In this document: positions 1-8,076 of the stretch, one piece after another
Numbering within the stretch: position 1 is the first letter of the stretch
Layout of the letters: each line of letters begins with the position of its first letter
Source: JAFMJV01 sp963800275
Lineage (GTDB): Bacteria > Chloroflexota > Limnocylindria > Limnocylindrales > CSP1-4
Length of the DNA stretch: 64,000 nucleotides
Assembly: GCA_963800275.1 (NCBI GenBank)
Contig: CAWDAI010000002.1
Coordinates: 461,559 to 525,558 of the forward strand
Reading direction: 5' to 3'
Made by a program: the position numbers and the translations under genes
Notes under the pieces: model-generated
The model's input: the letters and a program-made list of their open reading frames with translations, nothing else
Told to the model about the DNA's origin: nothing
Database searches by the model: none

Positions 1-174
1 GAGGACCTGGAAGGGCGGGTGCCCGGGGAACAGGGGCATGCCCGTGAAACGGGCCGCTGCCAGCGAGATCATGCGTCCCTGGCGGATCATGGCTGCCGCC
101 TGCACGACCTGTTCCGCGGGCATCTGCGCGATGGGCCCGACCTCTCCTCGCCGTGGTGCCTCTGCTGCCCTCAC
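1..174 (-). CDS. cyclase-family (kynurenine formamidase-like) hydrolase, N-terminal fragment
   Basis: The reading frame is open from a GTG at 174 to the window edge, about 58 codons. The GTG overlaps the TGA of the upstream hydroxylase gene (GTGA), so it is the last visible gene of the leftward operon. An internal ATG at 123 is an alternative start. The visible segment RFTGMPLFPGHPPFQVL matches the N-terminal strand-loop typical of the metal-dependent cyclase/kynurenine formamidase family (usual pattern GMPxxPGxPPF). The metal-binding HxGTHxDxP motif would lie beyond the edge and cannot be checked. Family assignment rests on this short match. Substrate unknown; an amide or lactone ring hydrolase would suit a heterocycle-degradation operon. 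Confidence 0.6.
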   Translation of the reverse strand, partial: MRAAEAPRRGEVGPIAQMPAEQVVQAAAMIRQGRMISLAAARFTGMPLFPGHPPFQVL

Positions 175-2468
175 CTCGCCACCTCCTCCAGATCAGCATC
201 GTTCGCGCCCGGCTCCTGTCCTCGCCGTGCCCGTTGGATCGAGCTCCACACGCGTTCGGGCGTCAGGGGCAGGTCCCGGATGACCACGCCCGTCGCCTCC
301 GCCACCGCCGAGCCGACGGCCGACTGCACCGCCAGCAGACCGCCCTCGCTGACACCCTTGGAGCCGTACGGTCCGGGGCCGTCGCCGTTCTCCACCGCCG
401 CGCTCTCCATGCGCAGGGGCAGGTCCATCGAGGTGGGGATGCGATAGTCGATCGCGCCGAGGTTGCGGATGGCCCCATGCTCGTCGAGGATCATCTGCTC
501 CATCAGCGTGTGGCCCAGGCCCATGATGGCTGCACCCTCGTCCTGGCCGGCGACCTGCTGCGGATTGAGCGACCTGCCCGTGTCGCCCACGATCACGTGG
601 TCGTGGATGGTGATGTAGCCCGTCTCCTCGTCGACCGAGACTTCCACGGCCGTGCAGTTGAACTCGTAGAAGGCCGGGCTGCCGCCGAGCGGGTGTTCCG
701 GTTGCACGTCCTTGCGATAGACGCCGTTGCCGATGACCTCCCCGCCGAGACGCCCGAGGGCGGTCTGTACCACCTCCACCAGGGGCACATCACGGCCAGG
801 CAGGCGTACCCGACCCTGGTCCACGTCGACCTCCGCCTCGGTCGCGCCCTCGGCCTGGGCCGCCATGGACCGTACCTGCGCCTGGATGTCGCGGCAGGCA
901 CGCAGCACCGCGTTGCCCATGAAGACGGTGGAACGGCTGGCCGACGTCTGCTGGTCGTAGGGCACGACCCCGGTGTCGCCCATGACCACGCTGACCATCT
1001 CCAGCGGCACCCCCATCTCGGTCGCCGCGATCTGGGCCAGGATCGTCCTCGCGCCCTGGCCCATGTCGCTCGTGCCCGCGTAGACCAGCACGCTCCCATC
1101 GGCGAGCAGGCGCACGGTGGAATACGAGAGGCCGGTGGTCGCGCTGGACTTGATGCCCACGGCCAGGCCACGGCCGTGACCGGCGGGCAGCGGCCGATCC
1201 CAGCCGATGAGCTCCATGGCCTTGCGCACCGTCTCGGGCCAGAGCCCGTCAGCGGGCGTGTCGCCGGGCACGACCTCCTCGCCACGAGTGGCCAGGTTGC
1301 GCAGCCGGATCTCCGCGCCGTCCAGGCCGAGGGCGCGCGCGGCGGCATCGATCGTCGACTCCACGGCCCAGTTGACCTGCGGCGTGCCGAAGCCCCTGAA
1401 GGCGCAAGCCGGCGTCGTGTTGGAGAGGATGGAGCGGGCGGTGATGCGGACGTTGGGGACCTTGTACGGTCCGGCCGCGGTGTACTGGCTCTTGGCCACG
1501 ACACGTTCGGCGATGTCCGCGTAGGCGCCGAGGAGATAATCGCTCTCGATGTCCTCGAAGATGAGGGCACCGTCGCGGCTGAACCCGCTGCGCACACGAA
1601 CCTCGGCGGAGACGCGACGGTTCGCCTGGAACGACTCATCGAGGGTCAGCACCAGGCGCACGGGCCGGCCGGTGGCCAGGGCCATGTAGGCGACCAGGGG
1701 CTCGAGCTTGATGTTCTGCTTGCCGCCAAAGCCGCCGCCGGGATCGGGAGCATAGACGCGCACCTTGGCCAGTGGCAGGCCCAGCAGGCGGGCCATCAGC
1801 TTCTGCAGCAGGTAAGGGTGCTGGATGGTCGACCAGATGGCGATGCCGTCGTCCACCGGGGCCGCGGCGAAGGCATGCGGCTCGATGGCGAAGTGCGTGA
1901 CCATGGGGAACGAGTAGCGCTCGTCGATGATCACGTCGGCCTTCGCTGCGTCCACGTCACCCCACTCGTAGACACGTCGGGTGAGCACATTGCTCTCGCG
2001 ATGGGGATCGTCGGCGGCGCGCGACTCGGGAGCCTGCACCAGCGGCGCGGCGGGAGCCAGCGCCTGGGAGATGGAGTAGACCCCGGGCAGCTCCTCGTAC
2101 TCGACGGCCACGAGCCGAGCCGCCTCCTCGGCCGCATCCCTTGTCTCGGCCGCGACCGCCGCCACGGGCTCACCGTGGAACGTCGTCTCACCGACCGCCA
2201 GCACCGGGCGGTCCTGGTACTGGGGACCGAAGCGTGGCACCGGCTGGGGCAGGTCGGCAGCGGTCATCACGAGCCGGACGCCGGGCACGGCCAGGGCCGC
2301 CTGCCGGTCGATCCCGAGGACGCGGGCACGGCCAACGGGCAACGTCACCAGCTTCACGTGGAGCAGCTCGTCGAAGGGCAGGTCCGCGAGGTAGGCCTGG
2401 TGGCCCGTCACGCGTTCGAAGCCGCCGACGCGGTGGGGCGATCGGCCGACCACGAGGTCTGCGCTCAT
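171..2468 (-). CDS. xanthine dehydrogenase family, molybdopterin-binding large subunit
   Basis: 765-residue catalytic subunit of a molybdenum hydroxylase (XdhA/CoxL-like). It hydroxylates an aromatic or N-heterocyclic carbon using water, passing electrons to the 2Fe-2S and FAD subunits encoded just upstream. Visible family motifs are the N-terminal ald_Xan_dh_C entry (VTGHQAYLADL), the Gly-rich GGGFGGKQ cofactor motif, the CAFRGFGTPQ segment and the C-terminal GVSEGG loop that supplies the catalytic glutamate. It lacks the AYxCSFR active-site loop of CO dehydrogenase, so it is not a CO dehydrogenase. The start chosen, ATG 2468, overlaps the stop of the small-subunit gene by 4 bp; the frame is open further upstream but that part is non-homologous. 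Substrate unknown. Confidence 0.92.
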   Translation of the reverse strand: MSADLVVGRSPHRVGGFERVTGHQAYLADLPFDELLHVKLVTLPVGRARVLGIDRQAALAVPGVRLVMTAADLPQPVPRFGPQYQDRPVLAVGETTFHGEPVAAVAAETRDAAEEAARLVAVEYEELPGVYSISQALAPAAPLVQAPESRAADDPHRESNVLTRRVYEWGDVDAAKADVIIDERYSFPMVTHFAIEPHAFAAAPVDDGIAIWSTIQHPYLLQKLMARLLGLPLAKVRVYAPDPGGGFGGKQNIKLEPLVAYMALATGRPVRLVLTLDESFQANRRVSAEVRVRSGFSRDGALIFEDIESDYLLGAYADIAERVVAKSQYTAAGPYKVPNVRITARSILSNTTPACAFRGFGTPQVNWAVESTIDAAARALGLDGAEIRLRNLATRGEEVVPGDTPADGLWPETVRKAMELIGWDRPLPAGHGRGLAVGIKSSATTGLSYSTVRLLADGSVLVYAGTSDMGQGARTILAQIAATEMGVPLEMVSVVMGDTGVVPYDQQTSASRSTVFMGNAVLRACRDIQAQVRSMAAQAEGATEAEVDVDQGRVRLPGRDVPLVEVVQTALGRLGGEVIGNGVYRKDVQPEHPLGGSPAFYEFNCTAVEVSVDEETGYITIHDHVIVGDTGRSLNPQQVAGQDEGAAIMGLGHTLMEQMILDEHGAIRNLGAIDYRIPTSMDLPLRMESAAVENGDGPGPYGSKGVSEGGLLAVQSAVGSAVAEATGVVIRDLPLTPERVWSSIQRARRGQEPGANDADLEEVAR

Positions 2469-2941
2469 GCGCGCCGCTCCCTCGCCGCCTGGCGCACGGC
2501 CGCGAAGATCTGCTCGTAGCCGGCGCAACGGCAGAGATTACCCGCCAGGGCCTCCTGGATCTGCGCATCGCTGGGGTCGTCGACCTGTTCGAGCAAGGCG
2601 GTGGCAGACATGAGCTGTCCGGGGATGCAGAAGCCGCACTGGGCGGCACCCTGGTCGAGGAAGGCGGTCTGCAGCTGATCGAGCGCACCCTCCACGGCCA
2701 GGCCCTCGACCGTGCGCACATCGGTGCCGTCAGCCTCCACCGCCAGCATCAGGCAGGAGTTCACGGAACGACCATCGACCAGCACCGTGCAGGCCCCGCA
2801 CTCTCCTACCACGCAGCACTCCTTGGTCCCCGTCAGCCCGGCCTCGTCACGCAGGACCTCCAGCAGGCTGTGGTGCACGGCCACCTCCAGCTCGCGGTCC
2901 TGCCCGTTGATGGTCAGGGCGATGGTCATACGCTCGGCCAT
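2465..2941 (-). CDS. molybdenum hydroxylase small subunit, two [2Fe-2S] clusters
   Basis: 158 residues, normal for CoxS/XdhC-type subunits. The N-terminal plant-ferredoxin-like domain carries Cys43, Cys48, Cys51 and Cys63. The C-terminal helical domain carries CGFC (102-105) and CRC (137-139), ligating the second cluster. It moves electrons from the molybdenum site to the FAD subunit. Both ends overlap neighbours by 4 bp (ATGA), consistent with translationally coupled assembly of the heterotrimer. MAERM offers two possible methionine starts; the first overlaps the upstream stop and is preferred. Confidence 0.95.
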   Translation of the reverse strand: MAERMTIALTINGQDRELEVAVHHSLLEVLRDEAGLTGTKECCVVGECGACTVLVDGRSVNSCLMLAVEADGTDVRTVEGLAVEGALDQLQTAFLDQGAAQCGFCIPGQLMSATALLEQVDDPSDAQIQEALAGNLCRCAGYEQIFAAVRQAARERRA

Positions 2942-3831
2942 CAGGCGGCCCTCCCGGCGCGACGTTCGAGCGCGACCCGCAGGGCGCGCATGGCCAGCAC
3001 CGGCAGCATGGCCCGGCGGTATTCGGGGCCAGCACGGATCGAGCGTGGCGAAGGGGTCGCCTGGCTGAGCAGTCGGTCAAGGATGGCCGCGCGCGCCGCA
3101 GGCTCGGCGTCAGCGTCAGCCAGGACGCCGCTGTCATCGGCCGCGAGGAAAGTCCGCGGGCCGACGCTGCCGTAGGCGACCTGCGTGACCCCGCTGTCGT
3201 CGACCGACACACCCATGGTCACCGAGGCCAGGTCGGTCCCCCGCCGGCGGACCAGACGCGTGTAGGCAGAGCCGAAGCGCGCTGTCGGCAGGGCGATCTC
3301 GATGGCTCGCACCAGCTCTGCGGGAGCCAGGTCCACCACGCGTGGATCAGGCCCACCACGACGCGAGCCGAGCAGGAAGTCGTCCAGGGCTACCCGGCGC
3401 TCCGCCTCCGGTCCGGCGATGACCACCGTCGCCCCGAAGAGCAACTGTGGCGGGACGGTATCGGCTGCCGGCGACCCGTTGCAGACATTGCCCACCAGCG
3501 TGGCCCGGTTGCGGATCTGCACCGAGCCCACGACCCGGGCCGCCTCTGCCAGGGCCGGCAGGTGCGTCAGCACGTGCGGATCATGTTCGACCTGGGACAT
3601 GGTCGCGAGCGCGCTGAAGGTCAGGCGCCCGTGGTCGAGGCTGATGGCCTCGCCGCCCAGCTCGCGCACGTGCTTGATGTCGATGACCACCTCCGGCCGC
3701 AGCGAGTCGTCTCGCAGTCCCACGACCAGGTCGGTACCCCCGGCCAGGATGCGGGCCGAATCGCCGGCCGCGGCGAGCAGGCGCGTGGCCTCGGCCAGCG
3801 AGCCTGGTCGTTCATAGGCGAAGCTGCGCAT
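2941..3831 (-). CDS. molybdenum hydroxylase FAD-binding medium subunit
   Basis: 296-residue CoxM/XdhB-type flavoprotein subunit that takes electrons from the iron-sulfur subunit. The N-terminal FAD-binding domain has ARILAGGTDLVVGLR, and the family's second FAD motif appears as ATLVGNVCNGSPAADT. The C-terminal CO-dehydrogenase-flavoprotein domain follows. In operon order this medium subunit precedes the small and large subunits. It follows the HPr-kinase-like gene by 20 bp and overlaps the next gene by one base. Its length and motifs are intact. Confidence 0.93.
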   Translation of the reverse strand: MRSFAYERPGSLAEATRLLAAAGDSARILAGGTDLVVGLRDDSLRPEVVIDIKHVRELGGEAISLDHGRLTFSALATMSQVEHDPHVLTHLPALAEAARVVGSVQIRNRATLVGNVCNGSPAADTVPPQLLFGATVVIAGPEAERRVALDDFLLGSRRGGPDPRVVDLAPAELVRAIEIALPTARFGSAYTRLVRRRGTDLASVTMGVSVDDSGVTQVAYGSVGPRTFLAADDSGVLADADAEPAARAAILDRLLSQATPSPRSIRAGPEYRRAMLPVLAMRALRVALERRAGRAA

Positions 3832-3851
3832 GTCTTGTGTCCCTGTCCGGC

Positions 3852-4739
3852 CTAGAGGACGCGGTCGACCTCGTCCATCAACACCTGCGGTGTCGCGGCG
3901 CGGACGATGTAGAAGGGGCGTTCCCCGAGCTTGGCCACGAAACGGGCGCGATCGCCGCGGCGCTCGGCCGTGTCGGTGAGCGGCATGGGGAAGCCGGGGG
4001 CCAGGAGCTCGTTGGTCAGGAAGTAGTTCTGCAGCGAGTGGAAGGCCTGGAACTGCGACTCGAACTCGCCCAGCTGCTTGGTGCTGGGGTCGAAGTTGCC
4101 GTCGATGGCGGGCAGCACCACGACGTCGATCGCGCTCACGTCCGGATACTCCGTCCAGGTCGGCATGTCGCCCCAGAACTTGCTCACGCCCTGGGTCGGC
4201 GCGGCCTTGTCGGCGCGCTCGGTGCCCTTCGCCCGCTTCTCCCGCAGGAAGACGGACTTGGAGCCCATGGCCGCGCGGACCTCCTCGTCGAGGACGGTCG
4301 TCTCCGTGCTGATGAGCAGGCCTCCGCGCCGGCAGGCCTCGATCTGGCCCATCGACTTGCCGTGGTTGGACTCGCCGCCCAGGAACAGGATGGACTTGTC
4401 CTGGTAGCGCACCGCCGAGGAGTGCGAGGGGTGCAGTCCCTCGGCCTCCATGCGCAGTGCCAGCATCGTCACCAGCACCTTCTGGATGGCGCCGACGGTC
4501 CAGTCACCAGCGAGGTGCAGGGCGTGGCCGTCGAAGGCGATGCCCTTGTCCGCCTCGACTTCCCAGACGACGTCGGGCTGCGCGAGCGAGACGGAGTCCT
4601 CCATGGTCACCGCCGCCAGGCGGTAGTTGAGGAAGTCCATGTCGTCGACGATGCTTTCGCGGGCAGGACCCCCGAGGACGTCGACCCGAAGGCGCGCCGG
4701 CCCGGCCGACATCTCCTGGCTGAGTACGAGCTGTGACAT
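3852..4739 (-). CDS. HPr kinase/PEPCK-like P-loop protein of unknown function
   Basis: 295 residues, no signal peptide or membrane segment. A canonical Walker A, GGESNHGKS (121-129), follows a GLHPSHSSAV segment. This is the same order as in the C-terminal catalytic domain of HPr kinase/phosphorylase, where LH precedes the strand leading to the P-loop. A later strand, AIDVVVLPAID, may be the Walker B-like element. The N-terminal 90 residues are not recognised. I did not find the HprK signature region for HPr recognition, and no HPr or PTS gene is visible. It lies between the FCD regulator and the hydroxylase genes, with the PEP-utilizing protein two genes upstream, so it may phosphorylate a protein or small substrate of this pathway. 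Fold assignment is moderately sure; function is unknown. Confidence 0.6.
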   Translation of the reverse strand: MSQLVLSQEMSAGPARLRVDVLGGPARESIVDDMDFLNYRLAAVTMEDSVSLAQPDVVWEVEADKGIAFDGHALHLAGDWTVGAIQKVLVTMLALRMEAEGLHPSHSSAVRYQDKSILFLGGESNHGKSMGQIEACRRGGLLISTETTVLDEEVRAAMGSKSVFLREKRAKGTERADKAAPTQGVSKFWGDMPTWTEYPDVSAIDVVVLPAIDGNFDPSTKQLGEFESQFQAFHSLQNYFLTNELLAPGFPMPLTDTAERRGDRARFVAKLGERPFYIVRAATPQVLMDEVDRVL

Positions 4740-4753
4740 GACTTCCTTTCGAG

Positions 4754-5479
4754 CTACGGCTGGACGGCGACGGCTGGCAGGGCATCGCTCCCGGTCTGTT
4801 CGTCGACCCCATCGGCGGTCTGCCGCTCCGGCCAGACCTCCGCCAGCGCGCCCGCGGCCTTCGCGAAGTGGTCCCGGAAGGTCTCCTCGATGAGGTCCGG
4901 ATCGCGCCGCCGCATGGCGTTGGTGATGGGGATATGTCGTTCTGCGACCGCCCGTCGGTTGACGCCCGGCGAGACGATCGTGATGTACGTGCGCAGGAAC
5001 GGCTCGAGCGTGCCCCAGACGCGCACGAGCGTGGCGTTTCCCGAATGCTGCATGATCAGCCGGTGGAACTCGGTATCGGCCATGGCCTCGCGATAGGGGT
5101 CGCCTTCCTCCGCTGCGGCCCGCATGGCCTCGGTCAGCTCGTCGAGGGCCGTGAAGGCCGCCTCCGTCATGTTCTCCATGGCCAGGACCGCGCCATGCCC
5201 CTCGAGGATGGCGCGGACCTCGAAGGCCTCGAGCAGCTCTTCCGTGCCGGGCTGACGGACACGGGCGCCCTTGAAGGGAGCCGACTCGACGACACCGAGC
5301 GCCTCCAGGTCGCGCAAGGCTTCCCGCACCGGCGCCTGGCTGGTGCCGAACTCCTTGGCCACCCGTGTCTCGACGATGCGAGCCCCGGGCGGGTACGTGC
5401 CGTCAAGGATCGCCTTGAGGAGGCGACCCTTGACCTGCTCGCTCAGGATGCTGCGAGTGATGCCCGTGCCGTCGGTCAT
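4754..5479 (-). CDS. GntR-family (FadR/FCD) transcriptional regulator
   Basis: 241 residues. The winged helix-turn-helix at about 8-65 includes the diagnostic AKEFGTSQAPVREALRDLEALG. An all-helical FCD ligand domain follows, with EFHRLIMQHSGN and a later FRDHF, the usual positions of its metal-binding histidines. FCD regulators commonly respond to organic acids. ATG 5479 is chosen because the longer upstream frame has no homology and runs into the preceding gene. It sits 14 bp after the PEP-utilizing gene and is co-transcribed, so it probably autoregulates. The paired GATAATCGATT boxes in the 7252-7703 control region are its most likely operators (inference). Confidence 0.9.
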   Translation of the reverse strand: MTDGTGITRSILSEQVKGRLLKAILDGTYPPGARIVETRVAKEFGTSQAPVREALRDLEALGVVESAPFKGARVRQPGTEELLEAFEVRAILEGHGAVLAMENMTEAAFTALDELTEAMRAAAEEGDPYREAMADTEFHRLIMQHSGNATLVRVWGTLEPFLRTYITIVSPGVNRRAVAERHIPITNAMRRRDPDLIEETFRDHFAKAAGALAEVWPERQTADGVDEQTGSDALPAVAVQP

Positions 5480-5493
5480 GCGCTGGACCTGCC

Positions 5494-7251
5494 CTAGGAC
5501 AGGATCTCGACCAGGCCGGCGTTGCCGTCGACGCGTAGCCGGTCTCCTGTCTTGATGTCGTGGGTGCCGGTGGACGTGCCGACCACGGCCGGGATGCCGT
5601 ATTCGCGAGCCAGCACGGCCGGATGCGAAACGGTACCGCCGGCGTCGGTGACGACAGCGATGATCTTGCCGTACAGGACCTGCCAGGCAGGATTGGTCAT
5701 CTGGCACACCAGGATCTCGCCGACCTGCAGGCTGTCGAACTCAGCTTCCGAGTCGACCACCCTGGCCACGCCCTCGACCACGCCGGGCGAGCCGGCGATA
5801 CCGGCGACCTGGCCGGCCACCTTCTCCTGGCTCCGGTAGAACTTGTCGGGGAAGCCCCACAGGTTGAGGTACGGGAAGGCCAGCTGCGTCTCCGTCGCGG
5901 TACCGACCCAATCGCGTGGGTGGATCTTCTCGGCCGCGTGCCACTTGGCCCATGCTTCGGCCGCGATCGCCCGGCCGTCCATGGCCGAAGGATCGCCGAT
6001 GAAGGCGCGGAGCTGGTTGTAGTGGAACATGACCACGTCGCCGGGCTTGTCGAGCGCACCAGCCTCGACCAGCTTCTCGCCGATGGCCACGAGCACCAGC
6101 CGCACATGTGCGTTGGCCCCCTGGTCGATGTAGAAGTGGTGATCGGGCGTGAGCGGCGCCATCTTGAGGTTGATCTCGTTGGCGGCACGCATCTTCTCGA
6201 GTGCTTCTCCCTCGAGCCCCTCGAGGATCTCCTGGGCGGCGGCATCGATGTCCGCCCGCAAGGCGGCGATGGCCTTGGGATAGTCATAGTCCGAGGCGTA
6301 CTGGTCACGGACCAGCTGGATGATCGGGGTCATGTCCTCGCGGAAGGTCGGGAACACGAACTCGTGGCTCCACACCGCGTGCCAGCCGAACTCCATCTGG
6401 TACGGCACCACGCGCTCATCGATGAAGCGCTGCCCCCGGGGGCTGGCCTTGAGCGCGGCCACGATGGGCGCGGCCGACGCGGAGTCGAACGCCGCCTCCA
6501 GCTCGCTGTCGCCCTTGACCTCTTCCTTCATCTCCCAGAGCGCGCGGATCTTGTCCCAGTTGCGGTCGTCGCCCGAGTTCTGGAGCCGTCCCAGCAGGAC
6601 CTCGTCGGCCTTCCCGTGCGTCTCCTCCATCACCGCGCGCAGGTTCAGCGTGGCCGACAGCTGCGCGAAGTTCAGCATCCAGTGGATCTTCCAGTGGCGG
6701 TCGTGCATGTCGATGGCGTCTTCGAGCAGGACGGCCAGCTCGGCCAGGCTCATCTCGTCCTTGTGCTCCAGGACACCCTCGATGTAGTCGAAGTTCCGCT
6801 GCATCTCGGGCACGAAACGCTCGCGCCACCAGGTCACGAAGTTGAGTCCGTAGACGGGCAGGACCGCACCCAGGTACCCGCCGATGGTGGCGGCGTAGTC
6901 ACCCTCCCCGACGCGCGCCCCGGCCTGGGGCACGATGGGATTGGTGCGGTAGTCGTATTCCTGCGTGTCGACCGCTAGGCCAGCCTCGGCCGGGACGGCG
7001 GCGGTGTAGAGGTAGCCGTTGATGTTCTTGTAGATCCAGTCCGTGGCGAAGGGCGTCCCGAAGCGACGGAACATGTGATCGCAGGAGAGCCACCAGCCGC
7101 CGATGTCCTCGTACATCGGGCTCAACGGCTTGGGGCAGTGCAGATCGTCGTAGACCCAGAAGAGCCGCTGCTCGGTCTCGGACACCCACTCGATCGGGAA
7201 CGATTCATCCCCCAGGAACTGGCCCAGGACGTCGTCGTTCATCAGTCCCAT
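5494..7251 (-). CDS. PEP-utilizing enzyme with C-terminal phosphohistidine (mobile) domain
   Basis: 585 residues. The last roughly 90 match the swivelling phosphohistidine domain of PEP synthase, pyruvate phosphate dikinase and phenylphosphate synthase: DAGGTVSHPAVLAREYGIPA, with the phosphorylatable histidine at about 543. The N-terminal 480 residues are helical and lack both the ATP-grasp (PPDK_N) and the PEP/pyruvate barrel motifs. The architecture recalls the alpha subunit of phenylphosphate synthase, which needs a separate partner to load the histidine. ATG 7251 is chosen because upstream in-frame sequence is low-complexity and promoter-like; an ATG at 7242 is an alternative. It is the first gene of the leftward operon. 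Substrate unknown. Confidence 0.8.
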   Translation of the reverse strand: MGLMNDDVLGQFLGDESFPIEWVSETEQRLFWVYDDLHCPKPLSPMYEDIGGWWLSCDHMFRRFGTPFATDWIYKNINGYLYTAAVPAEAGLAVDTQEYDYRTNPIVPQAGARVGEGDYAATIGGYLGAVLPVYGLNFVTWWRERFVPEMQRNFDYIEGVLEHKDEMSLAELAVLLEDAIDMHDRHWKIHWMLNFAQLSATLNLRAVMEETHGKADEVLLGRLQNSGDDRNWDKIRALWEMKEEVKGDSELEAAFDSASAAPIVAALKASPRGQRFIDERVVPYQMEFGWHAVWSHEFVFPTFREDMTPIIQLVRDQYASDYDYPKAIAALRADIDAAAQEILEGLEGEALEKMRAANEINLKMAPLTPDHHFYIDQGANAHVRLVLVAIGEKLVEAGALDKPGDVVMFHYNQLRAFIGDPSAMDGRAIAAEAWAKWHAAEKIHPRDWVGTATETQLAFPYLNLWGFPDKFYRSQEKVAGQVAGIAGSPGVVEGVARVVDSEAEFDSLQVGEILVCQMTNPAWQVLYGKIIAVVTDAGGTVSHPAVLAREYGIPAVVGTSTGTHDIKTGDRLRVDGNAGLVEILS

Positions 7252-7426
7252 CTGTCGTTCGCCTCCATCTCCCTTGCCGGCCGTCCTCCACGGCCGATCC
7301 GTGACCTCTGCTCCCTCTGAGCCATCAGGTCGAACCGGCTCTGGTCGTCGACCCTGAGCCGTGCCCAGCATCCCCTCAGTGGCACTCCTTCGCCCTTGGT
7401 CGGTGCGGATCACGCCCCGACTCATT

Positions 7427-7437
7427 GATAATCGATT
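7427..7437. promoter_or_regulatory. putative regulator operator, copy 1
   Basis: GATAATCGATT, extending to the perfect 10-bp palindrome TAATCGATTA at 7429-7438. It stands out as AT-rich in a GC-rich region and lies about 175 bp upstream of the PEP-utilizing gene. Proposed binding site of the FCD regulator encoded at 4754-5479 (inference). Confidence 0.5.
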
Positions 7438-7589
7438 ACCGATGACCATACGCGGCGGCGGCCACCGCAGTCAAGGAAGTCTCGCCGCGCCGGGCCATGC
7501 GGCGCCGGCGCCCGGCGGCTGGATCCCGTGCGCCAGGCGGGACGGACGGCGCGCAGCGGGCCCTCCTCCCTCCATGGCTGCAAAAGCGC

Positions 7590-7620
7590 TTGACAAGCGC
7601 TAGCGTTCCCAGCGTATCCT
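7590..7620 (+). promoter_or_regulatory. putative promoter of the cupin-transketolase-liv operon
   Basis: TTGACA at 7590-7595 matches the sigma70 -35 consensus exactly. TATCCT at 7615-7620 is a possible -10 with a 19-bp spacer, slightly long. The second regulator box begins 2 bp downstream, where a bound repressor would block the transcription start. Confidence 0.45.
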
Positions 7621-7621
7621 C

Positions 7622-7632
7622 GATAATCGATT
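7622..7632. promoter_or_regulatory. putative regulator operator, copy 2
   Basis: GATAATCGATT, identical over 11 bases to the copy at 7427-7437, with palindromic core AATCGATT at 7625-7632. It lies immediately downstream of the proposed -10 of the rightward operon. Confidence 0.5.
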
Positions 7633-7703
7633 GTGCTGGTCGATGGAGCGGCCGACATTCGGAGGAGGAGCCGGCACGGCCGGCAGGATGGAGAGGTGTG
7701 CAC

Positions 7704-8072
7704 ATGTCAATGAAGCGTGTGTCACGAGCCGAGGCGGAGGTCTATCCCCTGCCCGGCCGCGACTGGCATACCTACCTGGGCCCGGACAACACCCCGACCG
7801 AGCGCATCTCGTTCGGAGTGTCGGTGTTCCCGGCGGGTTCGAAGCCCGAGGGGCACGTGCACGATACGCAGGAGGAGACCATCTACTGCGTCAGCGGCCG
7901 CGGGCGCATCATCACCCCTGACGGGGTCGGCGAGCTGGAACCGGGTGCGGTGGTGTGGGTCAGCCCCGGTACCCACCACGCGACCGAAGCGGACGGGCCG
8001 GAGCCCCTGGAGATCGCCTGCTTCTTCTCGCCGCCGGTGGTACCCGGATCGTACGAGAAGGGGCGGCAGTAG
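7704..8072 (+). CDS. cupin-domain protein
   Basis: 122-residue single cupin barrel. The metal-binding motif is visible as GHVHDTQEETIYCVSGRG (cupin motif 1 with His and Glu ligands), followed by a second motif, SPGTHHAT. Small cupins of this type act as isomerases, dioxygenase-like enzymes or sugar binders; the sequence does not decide. ATG 7704 is preferred over upstream in-frame starts because it follows a purine-rich GGAGAGG (7690-7696) and begins where family similarity begins. It is the first gene of the rightward operon, 4 bp before the transketolase N-terminal subunit. Confidence 0.88.
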   Translation: MSMKRVSRAEAEVYPLPGRDWHTYLGPDNTPTERISFGVSVFPAGSKPEGHVHDTQEETIYCVSGRGRIITPDGVGELEPGAVVWVSPGTHHATEADGPEPLEIACFFSPPVVPGSYEKGRQ

Positions 8073-8076
8073 CGAC

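Larger units (their letters stand above)
7252..7703. promoter_or_regulatory. divergent control region between the two catabolic operons
   Basis: 452-bp gene-free stretch between divergent starts at 7251 (left) and 7704 (right). It holds two copies of GATAATCGATT about 195 bp apart and a TTGACA-type promoter for the right operon. No RNA gene or credible small ORF was seen; the ORFs crossing it are arginine/proline-rich and overlap each other. Confidence 0.7.

Noticed and set aside
153..2519. Long plus-strand open frame (788 codons) opposite the molybdenum hydroxylase gene
   Set aside because: It mirrors the large-subunit gene and is His/Arg/Gly-rich without family motifs; a GC-rich antisense shadow.
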